37,321 nucleotides of DNA from a virus: the IMG/VR virus record IMGVR_UViG_3300032315_001487, positions 1-37,321 of that record. The stretch is one strand, 5' to 3'. The notes under the pieces are model-generated. The model did not search any database, was not told the DNA's origin, and saw only the letters and a program-made list of their open reading frames with translations. The position numbers and the translations under genes were made by a program. Below are positions 1 to 7,321 of the stretch, piece after piece (positions within the stretch are counted from its first letter, which is position 1; every line of letters begins with the position of its first letter).

Positions 1-1
1 A

Positions 2-349
2 AATGCAGCAATCAAAACTGATGGAACCTTATGGACTTGGGGAACTAATACTAATGGACAACTAGGAAATAATACAGGAACCCAAAGAAACACTCCAGTC
101 ACTACATTTGCAGGAGGAACCAACTGGAAACAAGTTGCTGCCGTCGGTGCTCATACTGCAGCAATCAAGACTGATGGAACATTATGGACTTGGGGTCGTA
201 ATACTACTGGACAACTAGGAATCAATAATACAACCGATAGAAACACTCCAGTCACTACATTTGCAGGAGGAACCAACTGGAAACAAGTTGCTGGTGGAAG
301 TTCTTATATAGCAGCAATCAAAACTTCAGACGATCTATTAGGCATCTAA
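2..349 (+). CDS. RCC1-repeat beta-propeller protein, C-terminal part (5' end outside window)
   Basis: Open reading frame 2 runs in from the window edge and stops with TAA at 347-349. It contains the ends of at least two to three RCC1-type repeats: motifs AAIKTDGTLWTWG and TTFAGGTNWKQV recur with a 153-bp spacing (the ctggaaac word is at 124 and 277), exactly the period of the complete RCC1 gene at 4673. The C-terminus diverges at the last repeat (KTSDDLLGI). RCC1 repeats fold into a beta-propeller. In a phage tail/accessory region, a role as surface adhesin or receptor-binding protein is inferred, not shown. The start, the number of blades and any N-terminal attachment domain cannot be seen here. 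Confidence 0.85.
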   Translation, partial: NAAIKTDGTLWTWGTNTNGQLGNNTGTQRNTPVTTFAGGTNWKQVAAVGAHTAAIKTDGTLWTWGRNTTGQLGINNTTDRNTPVTTFAGGTNWKQVAGGSSYIAAIKTSDDLLGI

Positions 350-352
350 ATA
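346..352 (+). promoter_or_regulatory. T4-type late promoter box CTAAATA
   Basis: CTAAATA lies 24 bp before the ATG at 377 and contains the TAA stop of the upstream RCC1 gene. It resembles the T4 late promoter (TATAAATA), read by the phage late sigma with gp33. The same word precedes several other genes in this window. Function is inferred from recurrence and position. Confidence 0.5.
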
Positions 353-376
353 CTTAAAATACATTATTATTACTGA

Positions 377-1726
377 ATGAACCCTCTTGAATTAGTTGCA
401 AAGACATTATATTCTTTTCAAGAACATCAACTAACATTTGAATTACTAGATGCCTTTGGTAAAAGAGCACAAGTATTCCAGCAATATGATGAGATAGCAA
501 AGTGTTTCTTTGAACTTAAGAACTTCTCCAAGGCAATTGAGTATGGAGACCAATCACTCAAATTAGCACAAACAAAGGAAGAGAAATATACAACAGCAAA
601 GAATCTGATTAATGCTTATAATCAGTCTAATATTCCAGAGAAATCAATTACTCAAATTGAAAAACTAAAGAAACAAAATCCTCAAGATACTGAACTTCTT
701 TTGGAAGAAACTTTTGCTTATTCTGCAATTAATCAAAAAGACAAAGCAGAAAAATTACTCTTTAATCTTCTTCAAAAACAACTACCAGAAGAGATTGAAA
801 GGAAGGCATATCACAATCTATCTGGGCATTATTTTCGCAAGGATGATTTGCATACAGGACTTCAACACTTTCTCAAAGCAGGAGAAGTAGAAGCATATAA
901 AAATCAAAAGCATCCTGATTATGAAAAATGGGACGGAACCATTACTCCCGGAAGAACGATTATTGTAGATAATCAGTGTGGTGCTGGTGATGAAGTGATT
1001 CATATTCGGTTTATGAAGCATCTCAAAGAACTTGGAATGAAACCAATCTGGAGTTCAACCAGAAAAGAACTTGTAGAACTATTCAACTATAATGGTTATG
1101 ATGCTGTTTGTGTTTGGGATAAACCAGAGTTTCCTAAAGATGCCTGTTGGGTTTATGGACTTGCACTTCCTTATTATCTCAATCTAAAAGTAGAAGATTT
1201 AGGACAGAAACCTTATCTTCAAACCATTCCAAAGTATGATGAAAAATGGAAATGGATGCAAGAAGACACTGAATATAAGATTGGAATGTTCTGGGCATCT
1301 AGTTCTGGATTTGAACAGAACTCCTTTAGAAGTGTAGAACTCAAAGATTATATGAATGTTCTTGGAAACAAAGGATACTCACTGTATTCATTGCAAACTC
1401 ATACTGATAATAAGGATGCTGATGAGTATCCAGAAATCAAACAATCACTTTCAGTTAAAGGTAGAGAGTTTGCCGATACATTTTCTATTATTAAGAACCT
1501 TGATATGGTTGTGACTTCTTGTAGTTTTGTAGCACACGTTGCAGCATCAATGGGAAAAGAAGTCTGTGTCTTTGTTCCGATTATGGAATATTATGTTTGG
1601 ACAAGTTCAACAGGAAAATCTATGTGGTATGGAGATAATGTACATCTCTTCCGTCAAAAGAAACCAAGAACTTGGGATGCTCCCATTAAACAATTTGGAG
1701 AGTTTATGAATGATAGAGCAGTATGA
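377..1726 (+). CDS. TPR-containing glycosyltransferase-like protein
   Basis: A 449-residue protein. The first ~170 residues are helical and repetitive, resembling tetratricopeptide repeats (for example FFELKNFSKAIEYGDQSLKLA and LLLEETFAYSAINQKDKAEKLL). The rest (~190-449) resembles the C-terminal domain of GT-B type transferases of the heptosyltransferase/O-GlcNAc transferase kind: IIVDNQCGAGDEVIHIRFM near 192, and near 375 a nucleotide-sugar-site-like segment DMVVTSCSFVAHVAASMGK. This TPR plus transferase layout suggests sugar transfer to a protein or glycan acceptor. It is first in a chain of overlapping genes (next start at 1710) and follows a late-type promoter box. The exact donor and acceptor cannot be told. 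Family-level assignment is moderately sure. Confidence 0.6.
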   Translation: MNPLELVAKTLYSFQEHQLTFELLDAFGKRAQVFQQYDEIAKCFFELKNFSKAIEYGDQSLKLAQTKEEKYTTAKNLINAYNQSNIPEKSITQIEKLKKQNPQDTELLLEETFAYSAINQKDKAEKLLFNLLQKQLPEEIERKAYHNLSGHYFRKDDLHTGLQHFLKAGEVEAYKNQKHPDYEKWDGTITPGRTIIVDNQCGAGDEVIHIRFMKHLKELGMKPIWSSTRKELVELFNYNGYDAVCVWDKPEFPKDACWVYGLALPYYLNLKVEDLGQKPYLQTIPKYDEKWKWMQEDTEYKIGMFWASSSGFEQNSFRSVELKDYMNVLGNKGYSLYSLQTHTDNKDADEYPEIKQSLSVKGREFADTFSIIKNLDMVVTSCSFVAHVAASMGKEVCVFVPIMEYYVWTSSTGKSMWYGDNVHLFRQKKPRTWDAPIKQFGEFMNDRAV

Positions 1727-2168
1727 TTTATCTTTTCTCAATCTTAATGCGATTGAGAATAAACTTTTACAAATAGAAACCAATTCTCACGGACTTGTGA
1801 GTAAAGGTGTTTCCACTTATAATCACGGAATACCTGTTCTAATGTATCCAGAAATGATTGGATTGAAAAATACAATCAAACAATACGTTAGATTGTATTG
1901 CAATAAGTATAATATTTCACCTCTAAAGTTTATTAATAGTTGGTTTAATATTTCACAACCAGGAAATAAACTCAAAGCACATAAACACGAAGAAAGTATT
2001 ATAAGTGGAGCATTTTATATCTCTGGAAAAACTCCTTTGATATTTCCGGATACATCAATCAACCCTTATCCCGGAATGTTAGTCATCTTCTCAAGTGATT
2101 TGGTTCATTATACAGAAGAAGAAACAGAGCAAAGAATAGTCATTAGTTTCAATACAGATTACCTATGA
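1710..2168 (+). CDS. putative 2OG-Fe(II) oxygenase (PF13759-like)
   Basis: A 152-residue protein with the layout of small phage 2-oxoglutarate/Fe(II) oxygenases: NSWFNISQPGNKLKAHKHEES (H91, H93/E94 as candidate metal ligands), then SGAFYISG, a PYPGMLVIFSSDLVHYT segment with distal His133, and TEQRIVISFN carrying the arginine expected to bind 2-oxoglutarate. The family usually hydroxylates proteins or small substrates; many T4-like cyanophages carry one, often with unknown target. The start overlaps the preceding gene by 17 nt and the stop overlaps the next start (ATGA), so it is co-translated with neighbouring sugar-transfer genes. The substrate is unknown; modification of a sugar or virion protein is an inference. 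Confidence 0.7.
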   Translation: MIEQYDLSFLNLNAIENKLLQIETNSHGLVSKGVSTYNHGIPVLMYPEMIGLKNTIKQYVRLYCNKYNISPLKFINSWFNISQPGNKLKAHKHEESIISGAFYISGKTPLIFPDTSINPYPGMLVIFSSDLVHYTEEETEQRIVISFNTDYL

Positions 2169-2848
2169 GATTTCATACATTTTATACAAAAAATCTTCCA
2201 CTTAAACTACTAGAAGACCATAAGAAAGTCTGCAATCATATCGGTATTGAAGTTCAATATCATATTCACGATGCGATTGAAAATTATGATGAAGTCTATA
2301 CTGCTCACGGAAAGTTTATGACTTCTGTGGTGGAGCAGGAAGAAGTTGCTTGTTTTCTGGATATTGATTGCCTTCCTCATAACAAAGAACTTTTAGAGAA
2401 ATCATATTCTTGGGCAGTAGAAAATAAATCATTTGTAGGCAATGCTCAAAATATTTCTCATACTTCTATGAGAAATCATATCTATGCTGCTGCTTCTTTT
2501 TTGATTGTATCTAAAGATGCTTGGAATACATTAGGTAATCCAGATTTTTCTTGGTTTATGCAGAATGGGGTGCAAATAGATACAGCACAACTTTTAACTT
2601 TAAGGGCAGATCAAATTGGAATGAATTATCAGTTGATGTATCCAATTGGTTATGATGGTCCAGAAGAATACAAACTTTCTGGTTATGGTCAGTATGGAAC
2701 AGGAACTTTATATCCAGCAACTTGGCATTATTTTAGAATCAGTAAGTTTAAAGATTCAATTCCAGACCTTTGGACAACTCGTGTAAATAATGTATTAGAA
2801 GATCAAAAAATCATTCCACATTATTCATCGTGTTTTTATGAACTATAA
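2165..2848 (+). CDS. putative GT-A type glycosyltransferase
   Basis: A 227-residue protein starting at the ATGA overlap with the 2OG oxygenase. Its main clue is FLDIDCLPHNKELLE near residues 59-73, a DxD-like motif (D-I-D) following a hydrophobic strand, as in GT-A transferases that bind a metal-nucleotide-sugar. Later segments AAASFLIVSKDAWNTLG and GTLYPATWHYFRISKF fit an acceptor-side region of such enzymes. I do not recognise a precise family. Its position among other transferase-like genes supports a role in glycan assembly. It could also be an inactive transferase fold. Confidence 0.5.
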   Translation: MRFHTFYTKNLPLKLLEDHKKVCNHIGIEVQYHIHDAIENYDEVYTAHGKFMTSVVEQEEVACFLDIDCLPHNKELLEKSYSWAVENKSFVGNAQNISHTSMRNHIYAAASFLIVSKDAWNTLGNPDFSWFMQNGVQIDTAQLLTLRADQIGMNYQLMYPIGYDGPEEYKLSGYGQYGTGTLYPATWHYFRISKFKDSIPDLWTTRVNNVLEDQKIIPHYSSCFYEL

Positions 2849-3605
2849 GTTTTTGTTTTTAGTTGGGTCTGCGATTAATCATTTTAAAGAAGATGATTTA
2901 AGTGCTTTCAAGGCAGAAGAAAGATTTCAACAGACACTGGATACTATCCAATCCATCAAAGATAAAGTTCCTGATGCTTATATTCTAATCTATGAGGGAT
3001 CTGAAACTTCCATTAAACAAGAATACAAGGATAAATTTATTGAAGAAAGTGATTTATTTCTTGAGTTTGGAAATGATCCATATATGAAATCTCTCTATGA
3101 AAATCTTCATAGAGATCCAGATAAATTTACCTTTGTGAAGTCTATGCTTGAGTGTAGATGTTTGGAACTTTCTTTATATTATATGAGAGAGCACAATGTC
3201 TTTAATGATGCTACACGAGTATTCAAATTGAGTGGTAGATATAAACTCAATGAATATTTTGATATTGATGATTATAAGAGTAGGTTTTTAACAAATAAGT
3301 ATGTGATGAAGTATTATGATTATGAAGAAAGATTTGAAGACATTGAAAACATTTATTCCACTCTTTATGGGTGTAAAGGTAGTATTGTGACTGGTTTGTG
3401 GTCATTTGATAGATTTTTGTTTAATGATATTTTCAGTGTGCTTCAAAGAAGTTTTCAATATATGGAAAGAGCAATTCAATTGACTGCCGGAATTGATATT
3501 GAGCATTCTTTCTATCACTTTATTAATCGGGACAATATTGTAAATGTTCCAATACTTGGACTAGATTTGATTAAAGGTATGGATGGAGATAAATATTCGC
3601 TATGA
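2838..3605 (+). CDS. uncharacterised cassette protein, possibly glycosyltransferase-related
   Basis: A 255-residue protein overlapping both neighbours (11 nt upstream, 4 nt downstream). It begins with a hydrophobic strand (YKFLFLVGSAIN) followed by helices and a second strand DAYILIYEG, a Rossmann-like start. A segment RVFKLSGRYKLNEYFDIDDYK near residues 130-150 resembles viral and bacterial glycan-region proteins annotated as hypothetical or transferase-like; FDIDD could act as a DxD-type site. I cannot name the family. The tight coupling to flanking transferase-like genes argues that it takes part in the same decoration pathway. Confidence 0.45.
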   Translation: MNYKFLFLVGSAINHFKEDDLSAFKAEERFQQTLDTIQSIKDKVPDAYILIYEGSETSIKQEYKDKFIEESDLFLEFGNDPYMKSLYENLHRDPDKFTFVKSMLECRCLELSLYYMREHNVFNDATRVFKLSGRYKLNEYFDIDDYKSRFLTNKYVMKYYDYEERFEDIENIYSTLYGCKGSIVTGLWSFDRFLFNDIFSVLQRSFQYMERAIQLTAGIDIEHSFYHFINRDNIVNVPILGLDLIKGMDGDKYSL

Positions 3606-4306
3606 AAATTGCAATCTTTTATCATACCTTTCAATCTGGTATGGGTGCTTTTGTTTATCAATCTCAAATTCATAGATTGTATTGTTCTGGATTGATTGAT
3701 GCTGCTGATTATATTCATATTGGCGTGAATGGAGATCAGGAAATGTTTAATGTTCCAGAAAAGGCAAAGGTGGTGTATAATACTAATTGGAAAGAAGAAA
3801 CAGAAACTCTAATTGCACTCAAGAACTTTGTATATGAAAATCCAGATTATAAGATTCTATATTTTCATATGAAGGGGGCAAGCAAAGAAACTCTTGTTGC
3901 TAATTCTTGGAGACTGATGATGGAATATTTTGTCATTGATAAATGGAAAGAGTGTGTAGAATATTTGAATGATTATGATTGTGTAGGACAGACATTCAAA
4001 CCACTTGGACCAACAATATGGAGTGATGGGACTACCACTTCTAATGACGGTATGAGTTGTTATTGTGGAAACTTCTGGTGGGCAAATGCCTCTTATATTC
4101 AAACATTAGATCATAATTATTTGAATACTGATTATCGTTTTGATAGGGAGTTTTGGATAGGAACTAATAAGAATGCAAAGGCAAAGTCTTTTATGGAATA
4201 TGGTCAAGATGATTATATTGCTGATAATCATCCCATTCCATTAAAAAAAGGTATGAGTGATTATGAACCTTATACTCATTACTTTAGAGAGGTAGAATAC
4301 TTATGA
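3602..4306 (+). CDS. putative glycosyltransferase-like protein
   Basis: A 234-residue protein in the same overlapping gene chain (ATGA at both ends). The N-terminus MKIAIFYHTFQSGMGAFVYQ and the middle segment YKILYFHMKGASKE near 80-95 resemble small glycan-biosynthesis proteins found in surface-polysaccharide loci and in giant/phage genomes. A tryptophan- and cysteine-containing stretch (SCYCGNFWWANASYIQTL, ~140-158) looks like a substrate pocket (the NFWWA word recurs in related proteins I recall). No clear DxD is visible. A transferase function is an inference from similarity of style and context; the acceptor is unknown. Confidence 0.45.
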   Translation: MKIAIFYHTFQSGMGAFVYQSQIHRLYCSGLIDAADYIHIGVNGDQEMFNVPEKAKVVYNTNWKEETETLIALKNFVYENPDYKILYFHMKGASKETLVANSWRLMMEYFVIDKWKECVEYLNDYDCVGQTFKPLGPTIWSDGTTTSNDGMSCYCGNFWWANASYIQTLDHNYLNTDYRFDREFWIGTNKNAKAKSFMEYGQDDYIADNHPIPLKKGMSDYEPYTHYFREVEYL

Positions 4307-4671
4307 GACCTTGCAAAGAATGCACTGCCTGTTGCACTTGGTTGAAAGGAAGTGCATATGGTTATGAGTTTGGTGGTGGAAAGTCTTGTAAGTTTTTATG
4401 TGAAACTGGATGTGATGTTCATAAGGCGCGACCGAAAGTATGTGAAGGATATTTTTGTGCGTGGTCGCAAGAGTTACTTCCAGAAGAAATGAGACCTGAT
4501 AAGTGTGGTGTTCTTGCTTCTGTTGAAAGAAATGGAAATGGTCAATACTTAAAATTAACTTCAATTGAAAATGAAATAAATACAGATATATTAGAATATT
4601 TTAAGGAGTGGGGAAAAATAATGAACACTCCAGTTTTGTATCTAAAAAATAATATCTGGGAAGTACTTTAA
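4303..4671 (+). CDS. YkgJ-like cysteine-cluster protein
   Basis: A 122-residue protein with many cysteines in the first half: CKECTACCTWLKG at the N-terminus (C-x2-C-x2-CC), then a GGGKSCKFLCETGCDVHKARPKVC-type block and YFCAW. This pattern matches the YkgJ/zinc- or iron-sulfur-binding family (PF03692), which is thought to bind a metal or Fe-S cluster. Its role in phages is unknown. It is the last gene of the overlapping chain before the RCC1 gene (1 bp gap to 4673). It may act in metal handling for the neighbouring 2OG oxygenase or as a maturation factor; that is speculation. Confidence 0.65.
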   Translation: MRPCKECTACCTWLKGSAYGYEFGGGKSCKFLCETGCDVHKARPKVCEGYFCAWSQELLPEEMRPDKCGVLASVERNGNGQYLKLTSIENEINTDILEYFKEWGKIMNTPVLYLKNNIWEVL

Positions 4672-4672
4672 G

Positions 4673-5839
4673 ATGCCTACTTTCTATAACTATAGAGAAA
4701 ACGGAGTAGTATATGCTTTTGATGATGTCTTTGTACCTGCTGATGCTTTTAGGGAAGGAACTTTATTTACTTGGGGATTTAATGGTAATGGACGACTGGG
4801 AGACAATACAACAACCCAAAGACTTACTCCGGTCACCACATTCGTAGGAGGAACCAACTGGAAACAAGTTTCTTGTGGATATTTTCATACTACAGCAATC
4901 AAGACTGATGGAACTTTATGGACTTGGGGATTTAATGGTAATGGACAACTAGGAGACAATACAACAACCCAAAGACTTACTCCAATCACAACATTTGCAG
5001 GAGGAACCAACTGGAAACAGATTGCTGGTACAAGTGCTCATACTGCAGCAATCAAGACTGATGGAACCTTATGGACTTGGGGATTTAATGGTAATGGACG
5101 ACTAGGAGACAATACAACAAGCACTAGACTTACTCCAGTCACTACATTTGCAGGAGGAACCAACTGGAAACAAGTTTCTTGTGGATATTTTAATACTGCA
5201 GCAATCAAAACTGATGGAACCTTATGGATTTGGGGACGTGGCACTGAGGGACAACTAGGAGACAATACAACAGTCAATAGATCCACTCCAGTCACCACAT
5301 TCGCAGGAGGAGCAAACTGGAAACAAGTTTCTTGTGGATATTTCTTTATATCAGCAATCAAGACTGATGGAACCTTATGGACTTGGGGAAATAATGGTAA
5401 TGGACAACTAGGAAACAATACAGTAACTAATAGATCCACTCCAGTCACAACATTCGCAGGGGGAACTAACTGGAAACAAGTTGATGGTGGAAAAGAATAT
5501 ATATCAGCAATCAAAACTGATGGAACCTTATGGACTTGGGGATTTAATGGTAATGGACGACTGGGAGACAATACAACAACCCAAAGACTTACTCCGGTCA
5601 CCACATTCGTAGGAGGAACTGACTGGAAACAAGTTGATGGTGGTGTATTTCATACTACAGCAATTAAGACTGATGGAACCTTATGGACTTGGGGACTTAA
5701 TAGTTATGGACGACTAGGAGACAATACAACAACCCAAAGACTTACTCCAGTCACAACATTCGCAGGGGGAACTAACTGGAAACAAGTTACTTGTGGATAT
5801 CATACAGCAGCAACCACATACATAGATAGTTACCAATAA
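4673..5839 (+). CDS. seven-bladed RCC1-type beta-propeller protein
   Basis: A 388-residue protein. The first ~33 residues (TFYNYRENGVVYAFDDVFVP...) form a non-repeat head resembling phage adhesin N-termini. The rest is seven near-identical 51-residue repeats, each with IKTDGTLWTWG, a GDNTTTQRLTPVTTF-type turn and GGTNWKQV. The ctggaaac word occurs at 4858, 5011, 5164, 5317, 5470, 5623 and 5776, exactly 153 bp apart. Seven RCC1 repeats make a complete seven-bladed propeller, as in eukaryotic RCC1. Bacterial and phage members are usually extracellular or of unknown function. Beside tail and glycan genes, an adhesin/receptor-binding role is the best inference. High repeat identity suggests recent expansion or gene conversion, and homology with the gene at 2-349. 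Confidence 0.85.
   Translation: MPTFYNYRENGVVYAFDDVFVPADAFREGTLFTWGFNGNGRLGDNTTTQRLTPVTTFVGGTNWKQVSCGYFHTTAIKTDGTLWTWGFNGNGQLGDNTTTQRLTPITTFAGGTNWKQIAGTSAHTAAIKTDGTLWTWGFNGNGRLGDNTTSTRLTPVTTFAGGTNWKQVSCGYFNTAAIKTDGTLWIWGRGTEGQLGDNTTVNRSTPVTTFAGGANWKQVSCGYFFISAIKTDGTLWTWGNNGNGQLGNNTVTNRSTPVTTFAGGTNWKQVDGGKEYISAIKTDGTLWTWGFNGNGRLGDNTTTQRLTPVTTFVGGTDWKQVDGGVFHTTAIKTDGTLWTWGLNSYGRLGDNTTTQRLTPVTTFAGGTNWKQVTCGYHTAATTYIDSYQ
4757..5827 (+). repeat. seven tandem 153-bp RCC1 repeats
   Basis: Seven in-phase copies of a 153-bp (51-codon) unit, with long stretches shared word for word between copies (such as gcaatcaagactgatggaac). The phase start is approximate; the period was read from the spacing of ctggaaac. 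The same unit continues in the truncated gene at 2-349, in the same orientation, so the two loci form direct repeats about 4.5 kb apart. Confidence 0.9.
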
Positions 5840-5855
5840 AACATCATTCTTTATT

Positions 5856-6638
5856 ATGAAAACATTATTCTTTCTTTCTGGTCTTCCAAGATCAGGTTCT
5901 ACTTTACTTGGATCAATTCTTTCACAACATCCAAAACTACAAGCAACTCCAACATCACCACTTGCAGATTTACTTTGTTGGATTGAACAAGGTTTTGCAA
6001 AATTAGATCTTCAATATACTTATGATAAGCAACAGATACAATATAATACTTACAATTCTATTTTAGAAAACTTCTATAATCATATAGAAAAACCTTGTGT
6101 TCTTGACAAACATCGTGGTTGGTGTAAGAATGTTTCTTCTATTGAAAAATTTCTACATCAAACTCCAAAAATTATTGCAACCAATCGTAGAATCAGCGAA
6201 GTTCTTGCTTCTTATATTTTACTCATTCAAAGAAATAAGGAAGCAGATAATTTTGTAGATGCTCATTTAAGAAGAGAAGGAAAACTAATCACAACAGACA
6301 ATCGTATTGAATGTCTTTGGAAAAATTATGTCTGCGATCCTTATGAAAGTTTGGTGTATGGATTAACTCATAATCGTTCAAATATTCATCTAGTGGATTA
6401 TAATGATCTTACACAAAAACCAGAAAGAGAACTGAATAAAATCTATGAGTTTCTGGAAATAGAACCACATACACACGATTTTTCTAGCATCTTTAATACT
6501 TGTGCCGAAGAAAAAGATCACGAATGGGGTATTGATAATCTTCATCAAATTCGCCCAAAACTTCAAAGAACTTCACCACCACCAGAAGAAGTGATTGGTG
6601 AAGAAAACACTAAACTTTATGATAAATTTAACATATGA
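5856..6638 (+). CDS. sulfotransferase
   Basis: A 260-residue protein with a clear 5'-phosphosulfate-binding motif at residues 7-17 (SGLPRSGSTLL), the P-loop-like signature of PAPS-dependent sulfotransferases. A second region near 105-125 (KIIATNRRISEVLASYILL) fits the 3'-phosphate-binding segment (R...S). The C-terminal part NLHQIRPKLQRTSPPPEEV resembles other bacterial/phage sulfotransferases. It would transfer sulfate from PAPS to a sugar or protein hydroxyl. Sulfotransferases occur in several cyanophages. It follows the RCC1 gene by 16 bp and overlaps the next gene (ATGA at 6635), linking it to the decoration cassette. The acceptor is unknown. Confidence 0.8.
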   Translation: MKTLFFLSGLPRSGSTLLGSILSQHPKLQATPTSPLADLLCWIEQGFAKLDLQYTYDKQQIQYNTYNSILENFYNHIEKPCVLDKHRGWCKNVSSIEKFLHQTPKIIATNRRISEVLASYILLIQRNKEADNFVDAHLRREGKLITTDNRIECLWKNYVCDPYESLVYGLTHNRSNIHLVDYNDLTQKPERELNKIYEFLEIEPHTHDFSSIFNTCAEEKDHEWGIDNLHQIRPKLQRTSPPPEEVIGEENTKLYDKFNI

Positions 6639-7321
6639 TTGAAGTATTTTTAAGACATTGTTATACATCCAAAGTCAATCTTTCAGGAGCAAATCGTCCA
6701 GATTGGTGGGATAAAGAAAAAGTATTCCATAATTTCAAGAATACACTCAATCCAGAAACGACTAATTACACAATCATCTTTGATGAATGTTATGGAAAAC
6801 AGGAAGATACTTTCCTCAAAGATGAAGAAGTAGTTACAATCAACTGTGGAAAAGAAAGTTCTAGTTTTTGTAAGACCCTAAATCATATTCTTTCACAAGA
6901 CTTTGATGACGATACAATCATTTATTTTCTTGAGGATGATTATGTGCATCGTCCAGAATGGGATAAGGTTCTTATGGATGCATTTACTCTTCCGGTGCAG
7001 TATGTGACCTTATACGACCACGGAGACAAGTATCAGGAGATGTATAATGACTTTATGACTAAAGTTCTAGCAACCAAATACTCCCACTGGATGCCCACAC
7101 CTTCAACCACAAATACTTTTGCAGTGAAGTTTAAGACTCTTAAAGAGGATCAAGAAATTCATAGGCACTTCTCAACTGGTTATGAACCTTCTGCGGATCA
7201 CGGTAAATTTTTAGAACTACATAAGAGAGGAAGGAATTTAATCTCAAGTATTCCCGGTTATTCTACACATTGCCATTCACAATTTTTATCACCTTGTATT
7301 GATTGGAGCACATACTTATGA
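6635..7321 (+). CDS. putative glycosyltransferase (GT-A-like)
   Basis: A 228-residue protein. After an N-terminal strand (MIEVFLRHCYTSKVNLSG) it has a segment DDDTIIYFLEDDYVHRPEWDKVL near residues 91-112; the EDD following a hydrophobic strand is a DxD-type metal/nucleotide-sugar motif of GT-A transferases. A later stretch SADHGKFLELHKRGRNLIS with H/D residues could belong to the catalytic side, and a final IPGYSTHCHSQFLSP is typical of the ends of such proteins. It overlaps both neighbours (6635 ATGA; stop 7319-7321 overlaps the next ATG). Donor and acceptor are unknown. Confidence 0.6.
   Translation: MIEVFLRHCYTSKVNLSGANRPDWWDKEKVFHNFKNTLNPETTNYTIIFDECYGKQEDTFLKDEEVVTINCGKESSSFCKTLNHILSQDFDDDTIIYFLEDDYVHRPEWDKVLMDAFTLPVQYVTLYDHGDKYQEMYNDFMTKVLATKYSHWMPTPSTTNTFAVKFKTLKEDQEIHRHFSTGYEPSADHGKFLELHKRGRNLISSIPGYSTHCHSQFLSPCIDWSTYL

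Noticed and set aside
5038-5604. 188-residue minus-strand ORF opposite the RCC1 gene
   Set aside because: It is the mirror of the repeats (period repeats on the complement) with no own start signal; the plus-strand gene explains it.
4757-5827. Regular direct repeats that could be taken for a CRISPR array
   Set aside because: The 153-bp period is in frame, has no short spacer/repeat pattern, and encodes RCC1 propeller blades.
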